Below are positions 47,996-59,809 of a DNA stretch of 64,000 bases, one piece after another (positions within the stretch are counted from its first letter, which is position 1; every line of letters begins with the position of its first letter). The notes under the pieces were generated by a model, which saw only the letters and a program-made list of their open reading frames with translations, searched no databases and was not told the origin of the DNA. A program made the translations under genes and the position numbers. The stretch spans positions 13,870,828 through 13,934,827 of the forward strand of contig OX439134.1 of the NCBI GenBank assembly GCA_949318235.1, read 5' to 3'. Source of the stretch: Ecdyonurus torrentis (Eukaryota > Arthropoda > Insecta > Ephemeroptera > Heptageniidae).

Positions 47996-48920
47996 CATAA
48001 CTACACTGTAAAAAATAATCGACCCTAAAATCTCTGGAGGCCAGGTAAGTCAGTTGCCTGGGCGGATAACTTTTTTATGGCGCCCACAAATTTGAAAACC
48101 GTTGTTGACCACAGTTTTCAAATCTCTTACCACCATACAAAATTTCGGTTTACTGTGGTTGCACCGGTTGACCTGCGTTTTAAAAACCTTGGTCGGCTAT
48201 AAAAACTATACTGTCCAAATAATTCTATGGCTGCTTAGATTCTAATTCCCTGGTTGACCTTACATTTTTTTGTCTTTATACCGTTATTTTTGAAATCTAT
48301 GCAATTCACTTTTCTCTAGAATAATACTCCTTTTCAAGTTGGATACTCTGAATACATAATTATTTAATAATATATAACAATCAAGAATACAGTAAATATA
48401 AATTTAAAACCACAACAATATAATACTGATTAAGTGATTTAAAGAAAATTACTAATTTCTATTTACTTACGCATATAACACTAAATACAACAAATTAACA
48501 CTATCTAAAACACACTGCGTGTTTTTTTTTTTTTTTTTTTTTTATGCATTTTTTTTATGATGAAGTTATGTATTTTTGCAACAAAAAAGGAAGTTTTTAA
48601 ATTCAAAACAATTTTTATTCTGTATTATATTTCTTTCTTAATGTTTTTAACATTAAAAAATATTTAGAAAAAAGTTTAAACTCTATACAATGTAAAACAC
48701 TAGTGACAGAGGAGTTGATGAGGGGGGGGGGGTTAAGGTCAGAGATGATAATTCTTGAACAATCTGAAACAAACAATAAAATAGGTTAAAAATATATTTC
48801 AATTGTTTATCATGGCAATTGCAATGGCAATTTTTTGTAACTTAAGTTACAAAAAAAAAAATTTAAAATTCGCAAAATAATAAAATAACAATCAAACTTA
48901 CCTTTTGTAAGAAATGTATG

Positions 48921-49171
48921 CTAATTGTGGTCCAGGATAACGTACGGGTCGTGTGAATTCCCAGCATATTGCTGAAGTCCTGTGAAACAAACATACAAAA
49001 AAATTAGAGTTCGTCCAAAAGTCTTATTTCGGAATTAAAAAAAGTATTTATTGATTATTTGTGTCTGCACACTCACTTACCATGTAAAATTTTCTGCAAA
49101 AATTCATACACCTGGGCTGACACATCCATCACAAGAAAGCAAACTCCGATGATTAGCGAAAACAGAGGGTA
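48921..49171 (-). CDS. Two-exon mini-gene in element I, unknown product with a hydrophobic segment
   Basis: Minus-strand exon 49171-49081 follows an acceptor (attttatag) and ends at a consensus donor (ACATG then GTAAGT). Exon 48979-48921 follows a strong acceptor (tttgtttcacag). The 101-bp intron is phase 1 and the join is exactly in frame. The peptide begins YPLFSLIIGVCFLVMDVSAQ, continues VYEFLQKILH across the junction to GLQQYAGNSHDPYVILDHN, and ends at TAG: one hydrophobic, membrane-like segment and a polar tail. A further donor (AAAAG, GTAAGT) lies 3' of the stop at 48902. A third exon upstream (ending 49247, donor CTGCAG/GTACGC) joins in a frame with a stop 12 codons earlier. Its ATG at 49307 (MTTNTTVRLYGRHNTTTISA) joins in another frame that ends within the next exon. 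So the true start is unresolved. No family is recognised. Confidence 0.42.
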
Positions 49172-49246
49172 CTATAAAATAAAGTTATATTATACTGAGT
49201 GAAATTGTTATACATAGACAATATTTTAAGTTCAAGATTTGCGTAC

Positions 49247-49307
49247 CTGCAGATATAGTTGTCGTGTTGTGCCGGCCGTATAACCTCACGGTGGTGTTGG
49301 TTGTCAT
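49247..49307 (-). CDS. Alternative first exon of the element I mini-gene
   Basis: An ATG at 49307 opens a Thr/Asn-rich frame to a consensus donor at 49246 (CTGCAG, GTACGC). Spliced over a 75-bp intron to 49171, this frame adds about 22 residues and stops, giving a product of about 42 residues. It competes with the longer hydrophobic reading of the next exon. A C-rich pyrimidine tract sits just upstream. Confidence 0.3.
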
Positions 49308-49984
49308 TATTTGGTGGTAATTCCTCGGGAGGGAGGGGAGGGGAGGATATTTTTTTTCAATTTGTACACATATAATGCAATATTATCATTCATATAGAAC
49401 AACATTGTTAAAATAAAACTAATTATTAACAATTTATACCAAAGTTATAACTTTCAATCACAAATATATTTAACATAATATGATTTCTACAAAATGCACT
49501 TTAATTTCTGCATATCACTATACAATATAAATATTTATTCTCTGATCTCACTGCACTTCTTTCACCATCTAAATCTTGTGATCAACTGGCGTAACGGTCA
49601 ACCATACAAGGAAAAAGAAGACTTAGCGCGGGGTAAAAAACCGTTGACATTAGTCATGTTTAATAAAAAATGTTTATAAAAAACATAAAAAATGTGCGTC
49701 TCCCCGACTAAATTAAAATATTATTCTCACTCATCCCACGCTTCCCCGCTTGTTTCCTTATTTTCCCCTCTTTTTCTAAAAGGAAGTAGACCACGTGACT
49801 GCTCTCCGCCAATTAAAAAAATATTTTATTTTTTAATTTCTTAAGTGACCGGAAATTTGGAAAGTCAAGCCAAAATTTAGCAAAAACTCAGTGCGACCAG
49901 AAAATAAAAATGAAAAATCTTCGGCATTTTTTACAGTGTATACTGTACTTGATAAATATTATTAAATAAAATAATCGTCTTTAT

Positions 49985-50020
49985 TCAACAAGCAACTTTT
50001 TTTTTTTTTTTTTTTTTAAG
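49985..50020. repeat. poly(T) tract
   Basis: About 22 T. Confidence 0.8.
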
Positions 50021-50073
50021 GGCATGACTTCATGTCTGGCCCACTCTTAAACCTAACCCCAAAATTACATGAA

Positions 50074-50244
50074 TACACACGGACATAAATAAATAAGTAA
50101 TAATTATGCTAGCTCATTTTCAACACCATTTGTTTCATAAGCATAAATATTATGTATAGCTATTTATACTTTTCTAATTTAGCATTATTTATGCTATAAC
50201 GACATAAATGCAGCATAAATTATGTAATTTATTCTTTTCGTGCA
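50074..50244 (+). mobile_element. MITE family B, copy 5, compact reference copy
   Basis: 171 bp. It starts TACACACGGACATAAATAAA and ends ATTTATTCTTTTCGTGCA. The interior holds TTATGCTAGCTCATTTTCAA and GACATAAATGCAGCATAAAT. It carries no later insertion and defines the minimal family structure. Confidence 0.85.
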
Positions 50245-50249
50245 ATAAA

Positions 50250-51940
50250 AATAAATAATAATACGTACTATTATAAAAATAAATGATTATACTCTGCAGA
50301 CTCAAAAGATAAGGAGATAAAGCAAGTGATTTTTCATGCACTTACATGAAAAAACCTGCGTTGTCAAAAACATAAAAATTAAATATTATAAAATTCCTGT
50401 CTGTTTAGGATATATGTACAATAAAATTTAATTATTATGTACTATAGTATATTAAAAGTGAGCTGCTGCGTATAAATAAGTGGAGTTTTTAAAAAAAGGC
50501 ATTTAATTTGAAAGAAGGGTTAATTGCAGCAATAATTAATTACAAATCCAGACAAGGGTTGATTGTCTCGCGTTCTATTTTTAGCTAGCACGAAGTTTCA
50601 CAAGCTTTTTTTTTTTCTTTGCACAATGAGGGTGCAAATAATCGAGCTCTTATATCACAACTAACGCCATCTTTGAGGTACTGGTTTAAGTATAGAGAGG
50701 TTAAAATTTTGTTAGAATGAATTTGAACTAAAAATTAGTGTTTGTTATAATGTGATTTTAAAATTGCTGTACTTTTTTTTTAATGTGTACTTTTTGATAC
50801 ATAAAAATTAGTCCATTACATAATTTTTATTTTACAAGATCACAGGATTGTAAAATTTATAGATACAACGAAACAACTTTAATTTTTTGGCAAATATTTC
50901 ATATTTCATCTTTAATATTCAATAACGAAAAAAATATGAAAAACAAAAATAGAACTTTTTTTATTTAATATAATAATAGATTTACTATTTTTGTAAAAAT
51001 AAAATTTTGATTTTATATGTTGTAATTTTAAATCACCCAAAATACATATTTAGCCAGTAAATATATAAAATAGTTTGTAAAACGTTGATGCACTCAATCA
51101 TAGATATTTTTATCAGATTTATTTATTTTCATAATGAAAAAAAAAAAAAAAAAAAAGTAAGAAAACTAAATATTTTTAAATTAACGAAAATGGTAATTTC
51201 ACGTTTTGTATCAATATAATGATCAAAACAATAGTATAAAAGCAATTTAAATTGTATAGAGAAAAATTAACAACTTTTGGTATATAAAGCTTTAAATTTA
51301 AAATATGCAAAATAAATATATTCAAAATATAAAGTACATAAATCCATAAATCTTAAATTAATTATATGCATCTAAAAATAAAATAATGAAAAGAATAAAA
51401 GCCAGACAAAAAAAATAATAAATCACGACGTCAATGTTTATAATCACAATTCACAATAATAATCTTTACGTATATTTAAATAACAATATCTTTATAAGCA
51501 TGTTATAAAATAATTAATGAATCTAATCACGTATAGGTAAGATTTCACACATACAAAATATATTTGAGAATTGTGCTAATAGATGGAAGCACTCTATACA
51601 AAAGTTGCTATATTTTATTTTAACGTGTGGTTTTATTGTTGATACGGTGGAAAAAAAATAAAGAAAAAAGCAACTGGAGAGCTCATCGATCATTTGACAA
51701 CGTATACGATGAAATCAAACATTTAATTAAATGTACACTCACTCTCTCTCTCTCTCTCTCTCGCTGCAAATTAATTGAGTGTCTCAAAGTGTCAATTTTG
51801 TTATTTATAATTCATTTAAAGGAATTAGGTGAAAATTGTTACACAGAATAATTATATATTTTAATTATATTGTATTATGTTAATCAATTTAATTTTATGT
51901 TTTGATGTTTTTTTTTTCTTCAATATTTCTTTATGGATGT
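50250..51940. other. AT-rich non-coding stretch
   Basis: A GC-richer unique patch at 50540-50690 has no usable frame. Poly(A) at 51138-51156 and a short (CT)n at 51739-51762. Confidence 0.45.
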
Positions 51941-51941
51941 C

Positions 51942-51945
<4 letters not shown>

Positions 51946-51987
<42 letters not shown>
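51946..51987. repeat. (CT)n microsatellite
   Basis: About 21 uninterrupted units. Confidence 0.96.
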
Positions 51988-51988
<1 letters not shown>

Positions 51989-52205
51989 AAATATACAATT
52001 AAAATTTTATCACAATTAATAATTTATTTTTTTTCGTGATCAATATATGACCATGCATTTATGCAGCCACTGGTTGTAGTGATGTAGCATAATATAGCAA
52101 AGTTTTCGTTATGCTATATAGTACTTTCTTTTATATAAATAAATTTAATACAAAAATTATTACTATATGATCAAATACAATATAAAATATGCAATAACAA
52201 CTTAC

Positions 52206-52207
<2 letters not shown>

Positions 52208-52237
<30 letters not shown>
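52208..52237. repeat. poly(T) tract
   Basis: About 30 T. A 31-base poly(A) tract lies at 52575-52605, so the intervening 340 bp, which is unique and GC-richer, is bracketed by T and A runs. Confidence 0.9.
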
Positions 52238-52238
<1 letters not shown>

Positions 52239-52571
52239 AAAGAATTTATTAAACAAATCCATGCAGTTTTGACTATCTCATATCTATTACCAGTATATTT
52301 AAAATTCCACCAGGTATATAAAAGATAGATATTATAGTTGATGACTCGAGATTTGAGGACAATTTGTCTTGGAATGGACAGAAAGATGACATTCAACTGC
52401 TGTTGACACATGCGGCTTGTATATATATGCAGTTGATTTTTTCTTCCCCTATATATAAACATATGCAAAGTAACCCCCCTCCCTATATATGTCAACTCTA
52501 CGTTTTACAAATATACTGCAATTTATCTCTGTTTTCTTTACTACAAACTTGCTTACTTTTGACTCACTGAA

Positions 52572-52609
<38 letters not shown>

Positions 52610-53220
52610 ATAAGATATTAATTTTCTTTTCTTTGTGATGTATGGAACTTGTTTTGAGATAAAAAAGAAAAGCTCTCGTTGTATTTGATTTGCGTAAGAA
52701 ATTTATTTATTTTGAATTTGTTACAGTACTTCAGATTTTATTTTTTTGGTCACTGTAAAAAAAGTGTATAATCAAGACACACAATTTCATGCTTGTTATA
52801 ATCGGGCAGTATAATTTCTCAAAGTTAATAAATTACTATATACATACTGTGTACAAACTATAGTATTTAATCCCTATATTTTTTAAATTCATATGTAATC
52901 TTTTGGTGTTTAAAATTACTTAATTCGAGATCGCAACGATGGCATATGCACTCAGAAAACAATGGTTTATTTTTTTCTACACAAATTCTGTTAAAAGAGT
53001 ATAATAAACTGATTTTTTTCAAATATGTTGCAGCAAATCATGCATGTATTTTCAGTTAAACATTCATACTGCAATGATAACTGTTAACTCTATATTATGT
53101 ATATATCGATGCTAACCCTTTGAAGTAAACGAGCTAAACTTATAACAAATTTTACTCAAAATAAACAATCTACATTACTTTACAAATTCCAAGTTAATCC
53201 GTTTACTTCTCCTGTTAAAC
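52610..53220. other. AT-rich non-coding stretch
   Basis: No feature recognised. Confidence 0.5.
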
Positions 53221-53389
53221 GTGTAGATATATATATATATATATTATATATATATATATATCAATATATGGCATATAGAGCTTATGCCATTCTTCATTAC
53301 ACTTTGAAATTCAAAAATTAATTTATCTTCTCCTGTAATCTGTAATGATAACTGCGCTAAAAATCTCTATATTTTATATTATATTATAT

Positions 53390-53392
<3 letters not shown>

Positions 53393-53454
<62 letters not shown>
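53393..53454. repeat. (TA)n microsatellite
   Basis: TA run preceded by ATATT units; a shorter TA block lies at 53228-53262. Confidence 0.95.
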
Positions 53455-53457
<3 letters not shown>

Positions 53458-53486
53458 CAGCTATCACAATACTAACCAAGTGAATA

Positions 53487-53660
53487 GTTACAACCGGATG
53501 AACCCACTTCAATGCAACTTGTAATTAAGTAATAAGGTTGAAATTTTATAAGCATTAACTTCATTACTACTGATAACATGCCTAATTTTGGAATTCACCT
53601 ATTATTTATGTTATTCAGGATATGAGAAAAAAGAGTATATGCGTTCAAATATTTTTCTAT
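53487..53660. mobile_element. Diverged fragment related to MITE J
   Basis: TTACAACCGGATGAACCCAC and GCATTAACTTCATTACTA align in order with J (TTACAACCGGATGCACCCC and GCATTAACTTCAATACTA at 41195 and 41252). The right arm is barely recognisable. Boundaries are approximate. Confidence 0.5.
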
Positions 53661-54119
53661 CGTTTTAATCATTCAAAAACTCAATATTATAAAATTCTGC
53701 TGCAATTTTTCATATCCCATTTTGTCCATAATGCGTCTAATCAAACGCTTAAATTCAAAATGTGAGTTTATAGGTTTAACGCACGGGGAAAGCTAAGGAT
53801 CCCCTAATTTAACATTAGGCTTATGAGGAAAACCCTTTTTTCCTTTTTTTTTTTTTTTTTTTTTTTTCCTTCAGTTTTTGAGAAAACTATATATTATAAT
53901 AATCTATACTGATTCCGAAGAAATTTAAATGAAAAATTCTAGACAAACTTTTACGTGTTTTAAGTTATAGAAATTTTTCAACTATTTTTTAAACCGATAA
54001 CCTCCCTCCATTAAGATGCACTAAATTGAACTTCAACTTATATATAAGTATAAAATATAGTTTACAGCGTGGGTGTTTACAAGTTTGAACTCGTATATAC
54101 TTACGTGTATGTATATAAA

Positions 54120-54350
54120 GTGAGTACATGGTGACGTCACAACACAACGAGGTCCCTGGGGCCGCTTAGCTGTCACATGGAACAGAGTGATTGATTATGT
54201 GAGCTCCTGCGACGTCGGCAACCAGCCAGCCAAGGGGGTGCACTGCACTGTGTGTGTGAGAGAGAAAGAGAGACGTGCGATTTAATCGAGCTGCCTACAT
54301 CCAGCTTTCGTTGCTTCCTCTCTCACTCTCGTCTTACAAAATAACAACAA
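54120..54350. promoter_or_regulatory. CpG-containing unique island with a CRE site
   Basis: The block is strikingly GC-richer than its surroundings. It contains GGTGACGTCACA (a full CRE, 54132-54139), a second GCGACGTCGG palindrome-like site and CCTGGGGCCGC, followed by GA-rich and CT-rich runs. No long frame. A promoter or enhancer is plausible; the direction is unknown. Confidence 0.3.
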
Positions 54351-54359
54351 CTTTCAAAA

Positions 54360-54955
54360 CATAACCAACATGCGAGAAAGAAAATAAAATATAATACTGA
54401 AATATATTTGTAATCTCGTGTAAAAATGTATAGTATACAAATTTTACTAAAAAAAAAAAAAATACAATTTCAAAACTGTAATCTCAAACTTTAATATATT
54501 TTATGTTACGACTGAAATTATATCATTTTTTTTTTTTTTGCTAATACTAATATTAATTAACTATAGCAATTATTAAAACATTGGAATATGATAAATTTAC
54601 GTTATGTATAGTAAAACAGTTATGGTTTTATATTTTCAAACCCTTTTTCTAATTAATTACAAAATACTATAGAACTGATGAAGGAAGAAGTTCAAAAATA
54701 AGATCTTAATTTATTTAAGGGAATTGTTATCCATGGAAAATTATTGTCAACAACAAATTATAGCTTTTTTACGTGTTGATTTTAAAGTATTTTTGGCATA
54801 GGTATAAATTTTCATGACAAAGAATTTATTACAAAAAAATAACTAAATACTACATTACTACTAAATATTTGTATATTCCCTTTATTATACACATGTAGCA
54901 TATTTAAAAATGTTTATTGTTTAAAAAAAAAAATACTCACCATATTAGATATGAG
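54360..54955. other. AT-rich non-coding stretch
   Basis: No feature recognised. Confidence 0.5.
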
Positions 54956-54962
54956 TTGCCTA

Positions 54963-55254
54963 TTAAAGCCATATACAACATAAAACAACATTGTTGTGCT
55001 TTTAAATGAATAAACACAAAATAGGATATTCAAAACTGATGACAATTTTTACCAAAATGCGATTTGCGTGACTATTTATGTTTCTGACGTCAGAAACATG
55101 CAAAAATTAGTCAAAAAAAAAATGTGAGGGTTGCATAAATCGAAATTTTCTGATCACTACAGTTTGGTTTTGAGACAAACTTAAGTTCTTTCTGTAAGTC
55201 CCATCAAGTGTTTTGTGATAAATGCTTATGTTTTTTTTATAGTCTATTCCTATG
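54963..55254 (+). mobile_element. MITE family A, copy 5
   Basis: Starts TTAAAGCCATATACAACATA and ends TAGTCTATTCCTA, with the right TTAA lost. A perfect 22-bp palindrome around TGACGTCA lies at 55078-55099. Shorter than the others: the block between ACCAAAATG and GCGATTTGCG is deleted. Confidence 0.8.
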
Positions 55255-55259
55255 ATATT

Positions 55260-56450
55260 AATACTATATAAGCTGTATTTCTTTAGGTCGTTTTAACCTT
55301 TTTACTTGTTCTGGTTTTTCATTAAATATTTTTTTTAGGTTTTCAAATTTATCTACTACTTTTAAAGAAACTTAGAAGGTAGATATTTTGCATGTGATTT
55401 TTATACAAAAATGAAATACAAAAACGTATTAAACTAAAAACGCTATATCTAAAAACGTAGGTGATTTTTATCAATTCTCTCAATGCAACATAAAAAATAA
55501 TTTAAAATAATACATAGTATCAAAAACTCAAGCTGTTTATGCATACAATATTGATAACAAAGTATACTAAATTGTTGCGCACAAAATATATGTATTATTA
55601 TTTTTTTTTTTTTTTTTGAAGAAAAATGGTAATAATTAAAACATTGGATATAGATTTATCAATCGATGTATCAATTATAAAAAAATATTAAAAATGTACA
55701 AAAATTAGCATTCAAAAATATCATCCTTATAGAATTAAAAGCTAAAAACTGGTCCATAATTGAAACAAATATGATTCAATTTCCATTATTTTGTATAATT
55801 TAGTAACACGTAGTTTTATTACAAACTAAGCCTGTATTTAAATACCAATACAAAACACAACTGAAAAAGAACTTTAAATAAGTCTCTAAAGTCCTATAAT
55901 TTACACCTAATACACACAAAAGTTAAAATATTCACATTTTAAAATTCAATGGTGTGCAAAATTTCTCCCATGCCAATAACAATTTATAACCGTGAGAATT
56001 TAGGGGAAAGTTGTGAGGAAAACAAAAAAAAGAGTTAAAGCAATAAAAGTGTCGCACGCGCGTGGGTGGTTTATGATTTGACCTTCATGTAATGACCCAA
56101 GGTGACCATTGTCCATGTCAACTGACCGTTATATTCTTATTTAAATCTAGAGCTCTATGAGAATATCTTTTTTAGCGAGTTTTTGTTAATTTTTGGTAAA
56201 CAGATGAAAAGATAACAGTTTTTTTTTCTTTAAAGAGGAAAAATTTTTAGAGATGTTTTGTAAACAAAGAGTTATTTCCCGTTATATTTTTAGAAAGTAA
56301 TGTTGTTTTTTGGAAAGATACTGTGTCTAATAGGGATGCTGATATATATTTTTATTTATTATTTTTAAAACTTGAGTATAGCAATTTTTATCTTTGCACT
56401 TTCTCGTTTATATTTGGAAGTTGGAGAAAAGAAAAATGCAACGAAATTTT
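55260..56450. other. AT-rich non-coding stretch
   Basis: A GC-richer patch at 56050-56130 (CGCACGCGCGTGGGTGG and TGACCTTCATG) is unique, without a frame. Poly(T) at 55601-55617. Confidence 0.45.
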
Positions 56451-56452
56451 TA

Positions 56453-57001
56453 TTCTTGGGCAAAAATAAAGACATAAATATATTGTTTAAGATCAATTTC
56501 AGAAACATTTATTCATTTTAACATAGTATTATATGTTATACTACATAATAACTATATGTCATACGTATTTATATAAAATAGCTAAAGTATGTTAGGGTGT
56601 ATGCATTCATGTTAAAGTCGACGTCATATTGGATCACTCAATAACATGGGCCACATAGGGAAATGACTTATTCTGCCAGTATTAAAAAAAGCAATATTTT
56701 TGAAAGCATTGATTCTATTAATAGGTTGAATTAGTATCTCAAGTATGTGAGAAAAATAAAAATTACAAAAAATTAACCGATTTTGCAAAGAAAATAGCAA
56801 AAAAAAACCACGAAGTTTGTCCAATGCTGAGCAATGCTATTCATTACTCCAGTATGGCGTCCAAGCGCAATAAATGTGATATCATGCGTATACACCCTCA
56901 CAGCATAATTATATTATGTTGTTCAGATTTAACATTTATGCTATATATAATGCTGACATAAATGCAGCATAAATTATACGCAATTTCTTATTTCAGTGTT
57001 A
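56453..57001 (+). mobile_element. MITE family B, copy 6, split by family C
   Basis: Left part GGGCAAAAATAAAGACATAA; right part (56898 onward) CAGCATAATTATATTATGTT, GACATAAATGCAGCATAAAT and a decayed right end TTCTTATTTCAGTGTTA. A family C element occupies the middle. Confidence 0.72.
56595..56897. mobile_element. MITE family C, copy 2, inside family B
   Basis: The better-preserved copy. Its left end GGGTGTATGCATTCATG and right end CATGCGTATACACCC are inverted, with TA on the left and a decayed TC on the right. The interior aligns block for block with 43681-43958. Its two CRE-like sites are decayed (CGACGTCATA left, TGATATCATG right). Confidence 0.85.
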
Positions 57002-57440
57002 TTTTCTTCTTTCAAAGTTAATGTGTATTACAATAAAAATATAGTATTATAATAAGATATACAATTTTTTAAATTCATATTACTTTAATTCCAGTTAAAA
57101 ACTGTCCTTTTTTACGCACTTATATAATGGTCATACAATACATAATAAATATATTTGAACAAGAAAAAACATATGTTTATATTATTATAAAATTCACATA
57201 TACATCATTCACCAACAATGAAATTTAAAACTCAAAATTTCAAAAAACCACACCTGTTTTTTTTTTTATATATAGTGTAAGTATTTTCTATACATACATT
57301 TCTTTCTTGTTCGTATAAGAAGCAACGCTTGGAAGAAAATATAAAAAATAAAATAAAAATATTTTGAAGTTTGATGAATTGAGAAGGAAGTTAAAAATGA
57401 AAGATTCGACATTCATAACGAATGAGTTTTCGTGTACATG

Positions 57441-57550
<110 letters not shown>

Positions 57551-57559
57551 CGTACAGAA

Positions 57560-59640
57560 TACTTAATATATTATAAATTATTGTATATACAACATCATAA
57601 TATTGTATATTTTATTATATATTAAGATTGGTGAACTTTTATATAATACCTATACTATACATGTACAGTAAATTTCAATTTGAAAGTTACAAATTACTTT
57701 CTATCTATCATTTAATGCTTAACATATTGTATTTTTGATATATACAAAAAAAAAATACGGAAGTACTACATGTATTTTAGTTTTGAATATATCAATTTTT
57801 TAAGTCTCTGAAAATTAAATTTAAAACAAGCAAAATGCTTTCTAACTTTTATTTATAGGTTAAATCGTGCGTAACTTAATATTTTGAACTGTTATTTTTT
57901 TTTTAGTATTGCTATAAAATGGTATTTGTTTTCATTTCCCACTATAGTTAACAGTTTTTGGCATAGTTTTCAAATTTAAATATTATTACTTGCAAGGACT
58001 TGTTTTTATATTACTTTTGAGACTTGAGAACTAAATTTAAATCCTATTTGGAGCAATTTTTGCTTTGTTCAATACATTTTATTGCATGTAAACTTATTAC
58101 ACTGTAAATATCGCATATATGCACATATAGCTTTAGCATAGTATTATGGCTTTAGATTCGGATCTCCAGACATCAAAGTTGATCCTCTTATTTCTTTGGC
58201 GTTACTTAAAAACTGATATAATATCTACCTATATATGATAAAACATTTTAGAGCCCATCACTCTTAGATAAGGGAGAAAATTTATTGAAATTAGCAAGGG
58301 GTCTTTTGAGCTTTGAATTCCAGCTTCTTTTTATTCCTATACGAACGAGGCTTTACGTATATTGCTAATGCAAACTTTTTTTTACAAATATCATGCATTA
58401 CAACATGGTCTTGAATTTAAAAAAAAATGCAGGAAAATGTTTACCATAATATATTTTATTTTTTACCTTTATTATTATTATTATTATTATTTTTTTTAAT
58501 TAGACAGATGCATCTCTATGAGACTTTTCAGTATTTATGAATTTTTAATCTTCTGATCGTATAGTAACTAAAGTTTAAACTTAAATTCAGATTAAACTTA
58601 AATTGAAATGAAATTAACAATTTCAAAAATTGACAAACATAATGAAATCCAATAGATTTTTTTAGTACACTAATAAATCATTCTATATAACAAGACTGCA
58701 TATTTATCAAAATTCTAAACTAATAGTTTATTTATTTTTATAGAGCAGCACCTTAAATTCAATTTCTATCACCAAAAACTATAAATTAAAATAAATTACT
58801 ATTTTAAATATATTAAACACAAAAAAAGTTTCATTTACCCATATCTATATATAATAACACCTTTTTTTAAAGCATAAGCAAATATACTCTCAAATAAATA
58901 AAGCCTAGAAGTTAACCAATTAAATAATCATTAAGTTGATGTGAATTAATTATATTTTTTTTTGTATATTAAGAAGAGTGTCATCATAATAATAAAAAGA
59001 AAATTAATTACTTTTTGAAAAACAAAATATTTGACCTTTCAAGCAATTTTGATTCATTAGTCTTTTTTTTTCTTCTTCTTTTTAATTCTTTTGATTATAT
59101 GTTGATTTCTGCACGACTAAGCTTCTTACTTTTTAAATAAAAAATTTTCAATTTATATTCGACTTCTTTTTATATAATGTTTCATATTTTGCTTCTATGG
59201 TGAAAATGTTTTGATAAATACGTTTTGATTTATTTACTACGTGAATAGAAATGAAATATATTTATATATAAAAAAAAATATATTATATATTTTTATATAT
59301 AGACTTTGAAAATAGATTAGTGGTGTTATTTATTACTTTTTTATTATTTATCAATTAAATCATTAATTCTAATGACATTGCATTTAAATTTTAATATGTA
59401 TGAGAATTTTGTGAATTATGTATTATGCATTTTATGATTTTGGAAATAGAAAAAAAAATTCTTCATAAAATATAAACAAAATTTAATTGATTCAGGCTAT
59501 TGTAAAAAGTTTTGTAAATTGAATATAATGCAACTTCAAAAATTAGGATAAAATTAACATCTTAATTGTGTTTCATTTTTTTTCTATTTTAATTTTTTCT
59601 ATTACTTTTGCAATAAAATGTCTGTATATTAAAAAAAAAA
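57560..59640. other. AT-rich non-coding stretch
   Basis: An (ATT)n run near 58471-58491; otherwise no feature. A GC-richer patch at 58250-58370 has no frame. Confidence 0.5.
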
Positions 59641-59647
59641 ATAAGCG

Positions 59648-59807
59648 TATCGTCCTAGTCACGGCAAAAGGCCTCATCTCCAGTGATCAGCAATTCAAAC
59701 AAGGCCCTATCTCCAGTGCAAACGTTATGGTATAATCAATGGAGATAGAGCCTTTGTCAAATTGCTGATCACTAGAGATGAGGCCTTTTGACGCGACCAG
59801 GACGATA
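59648..59807. mobile_element. Foldback element E, near-perfect 160-bp hairpin
   Basis: The left arm TATCGTCCTAGTC...AAAAGGCCTCATCTC...GTGATCAGCAATT mirrors the right arm AATTGCTGATCAC...GAGATGAGGCCTTTT...GACCAGGACGATA. The arms are about 70 bp with few mismatches and a small loop. TA lies at each edge. GC-richer than the surroundings. Non-coding. Confidence 0.87.
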
Positions 59808-59809
59808 TA

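Larger units (their letters stand above)
48002..49940. mobile_element. Element I, about 1.94 kb, with TACACTGTAAAAAAT ends
   Basis: A perfect 15-bp inverted repeat, TACACTGTAAAAAAT (48002-48016), recurs inverted at 49926-49940, with TA as the outermost dinucleotide on both sides. GC-richer subterminal regions (48030-48270 and 49560-49920) hold scattered copies of a GGTTGACC / GGTCAACC-like motif. The core carries a candidate spliced mini-gene on the minus strand. No transposase is recognisable. Its architecture (TA ends, motif-repeat subterminal regions, small interior gene) parallels element G, although the motifs differ. Confidence 0.72.
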
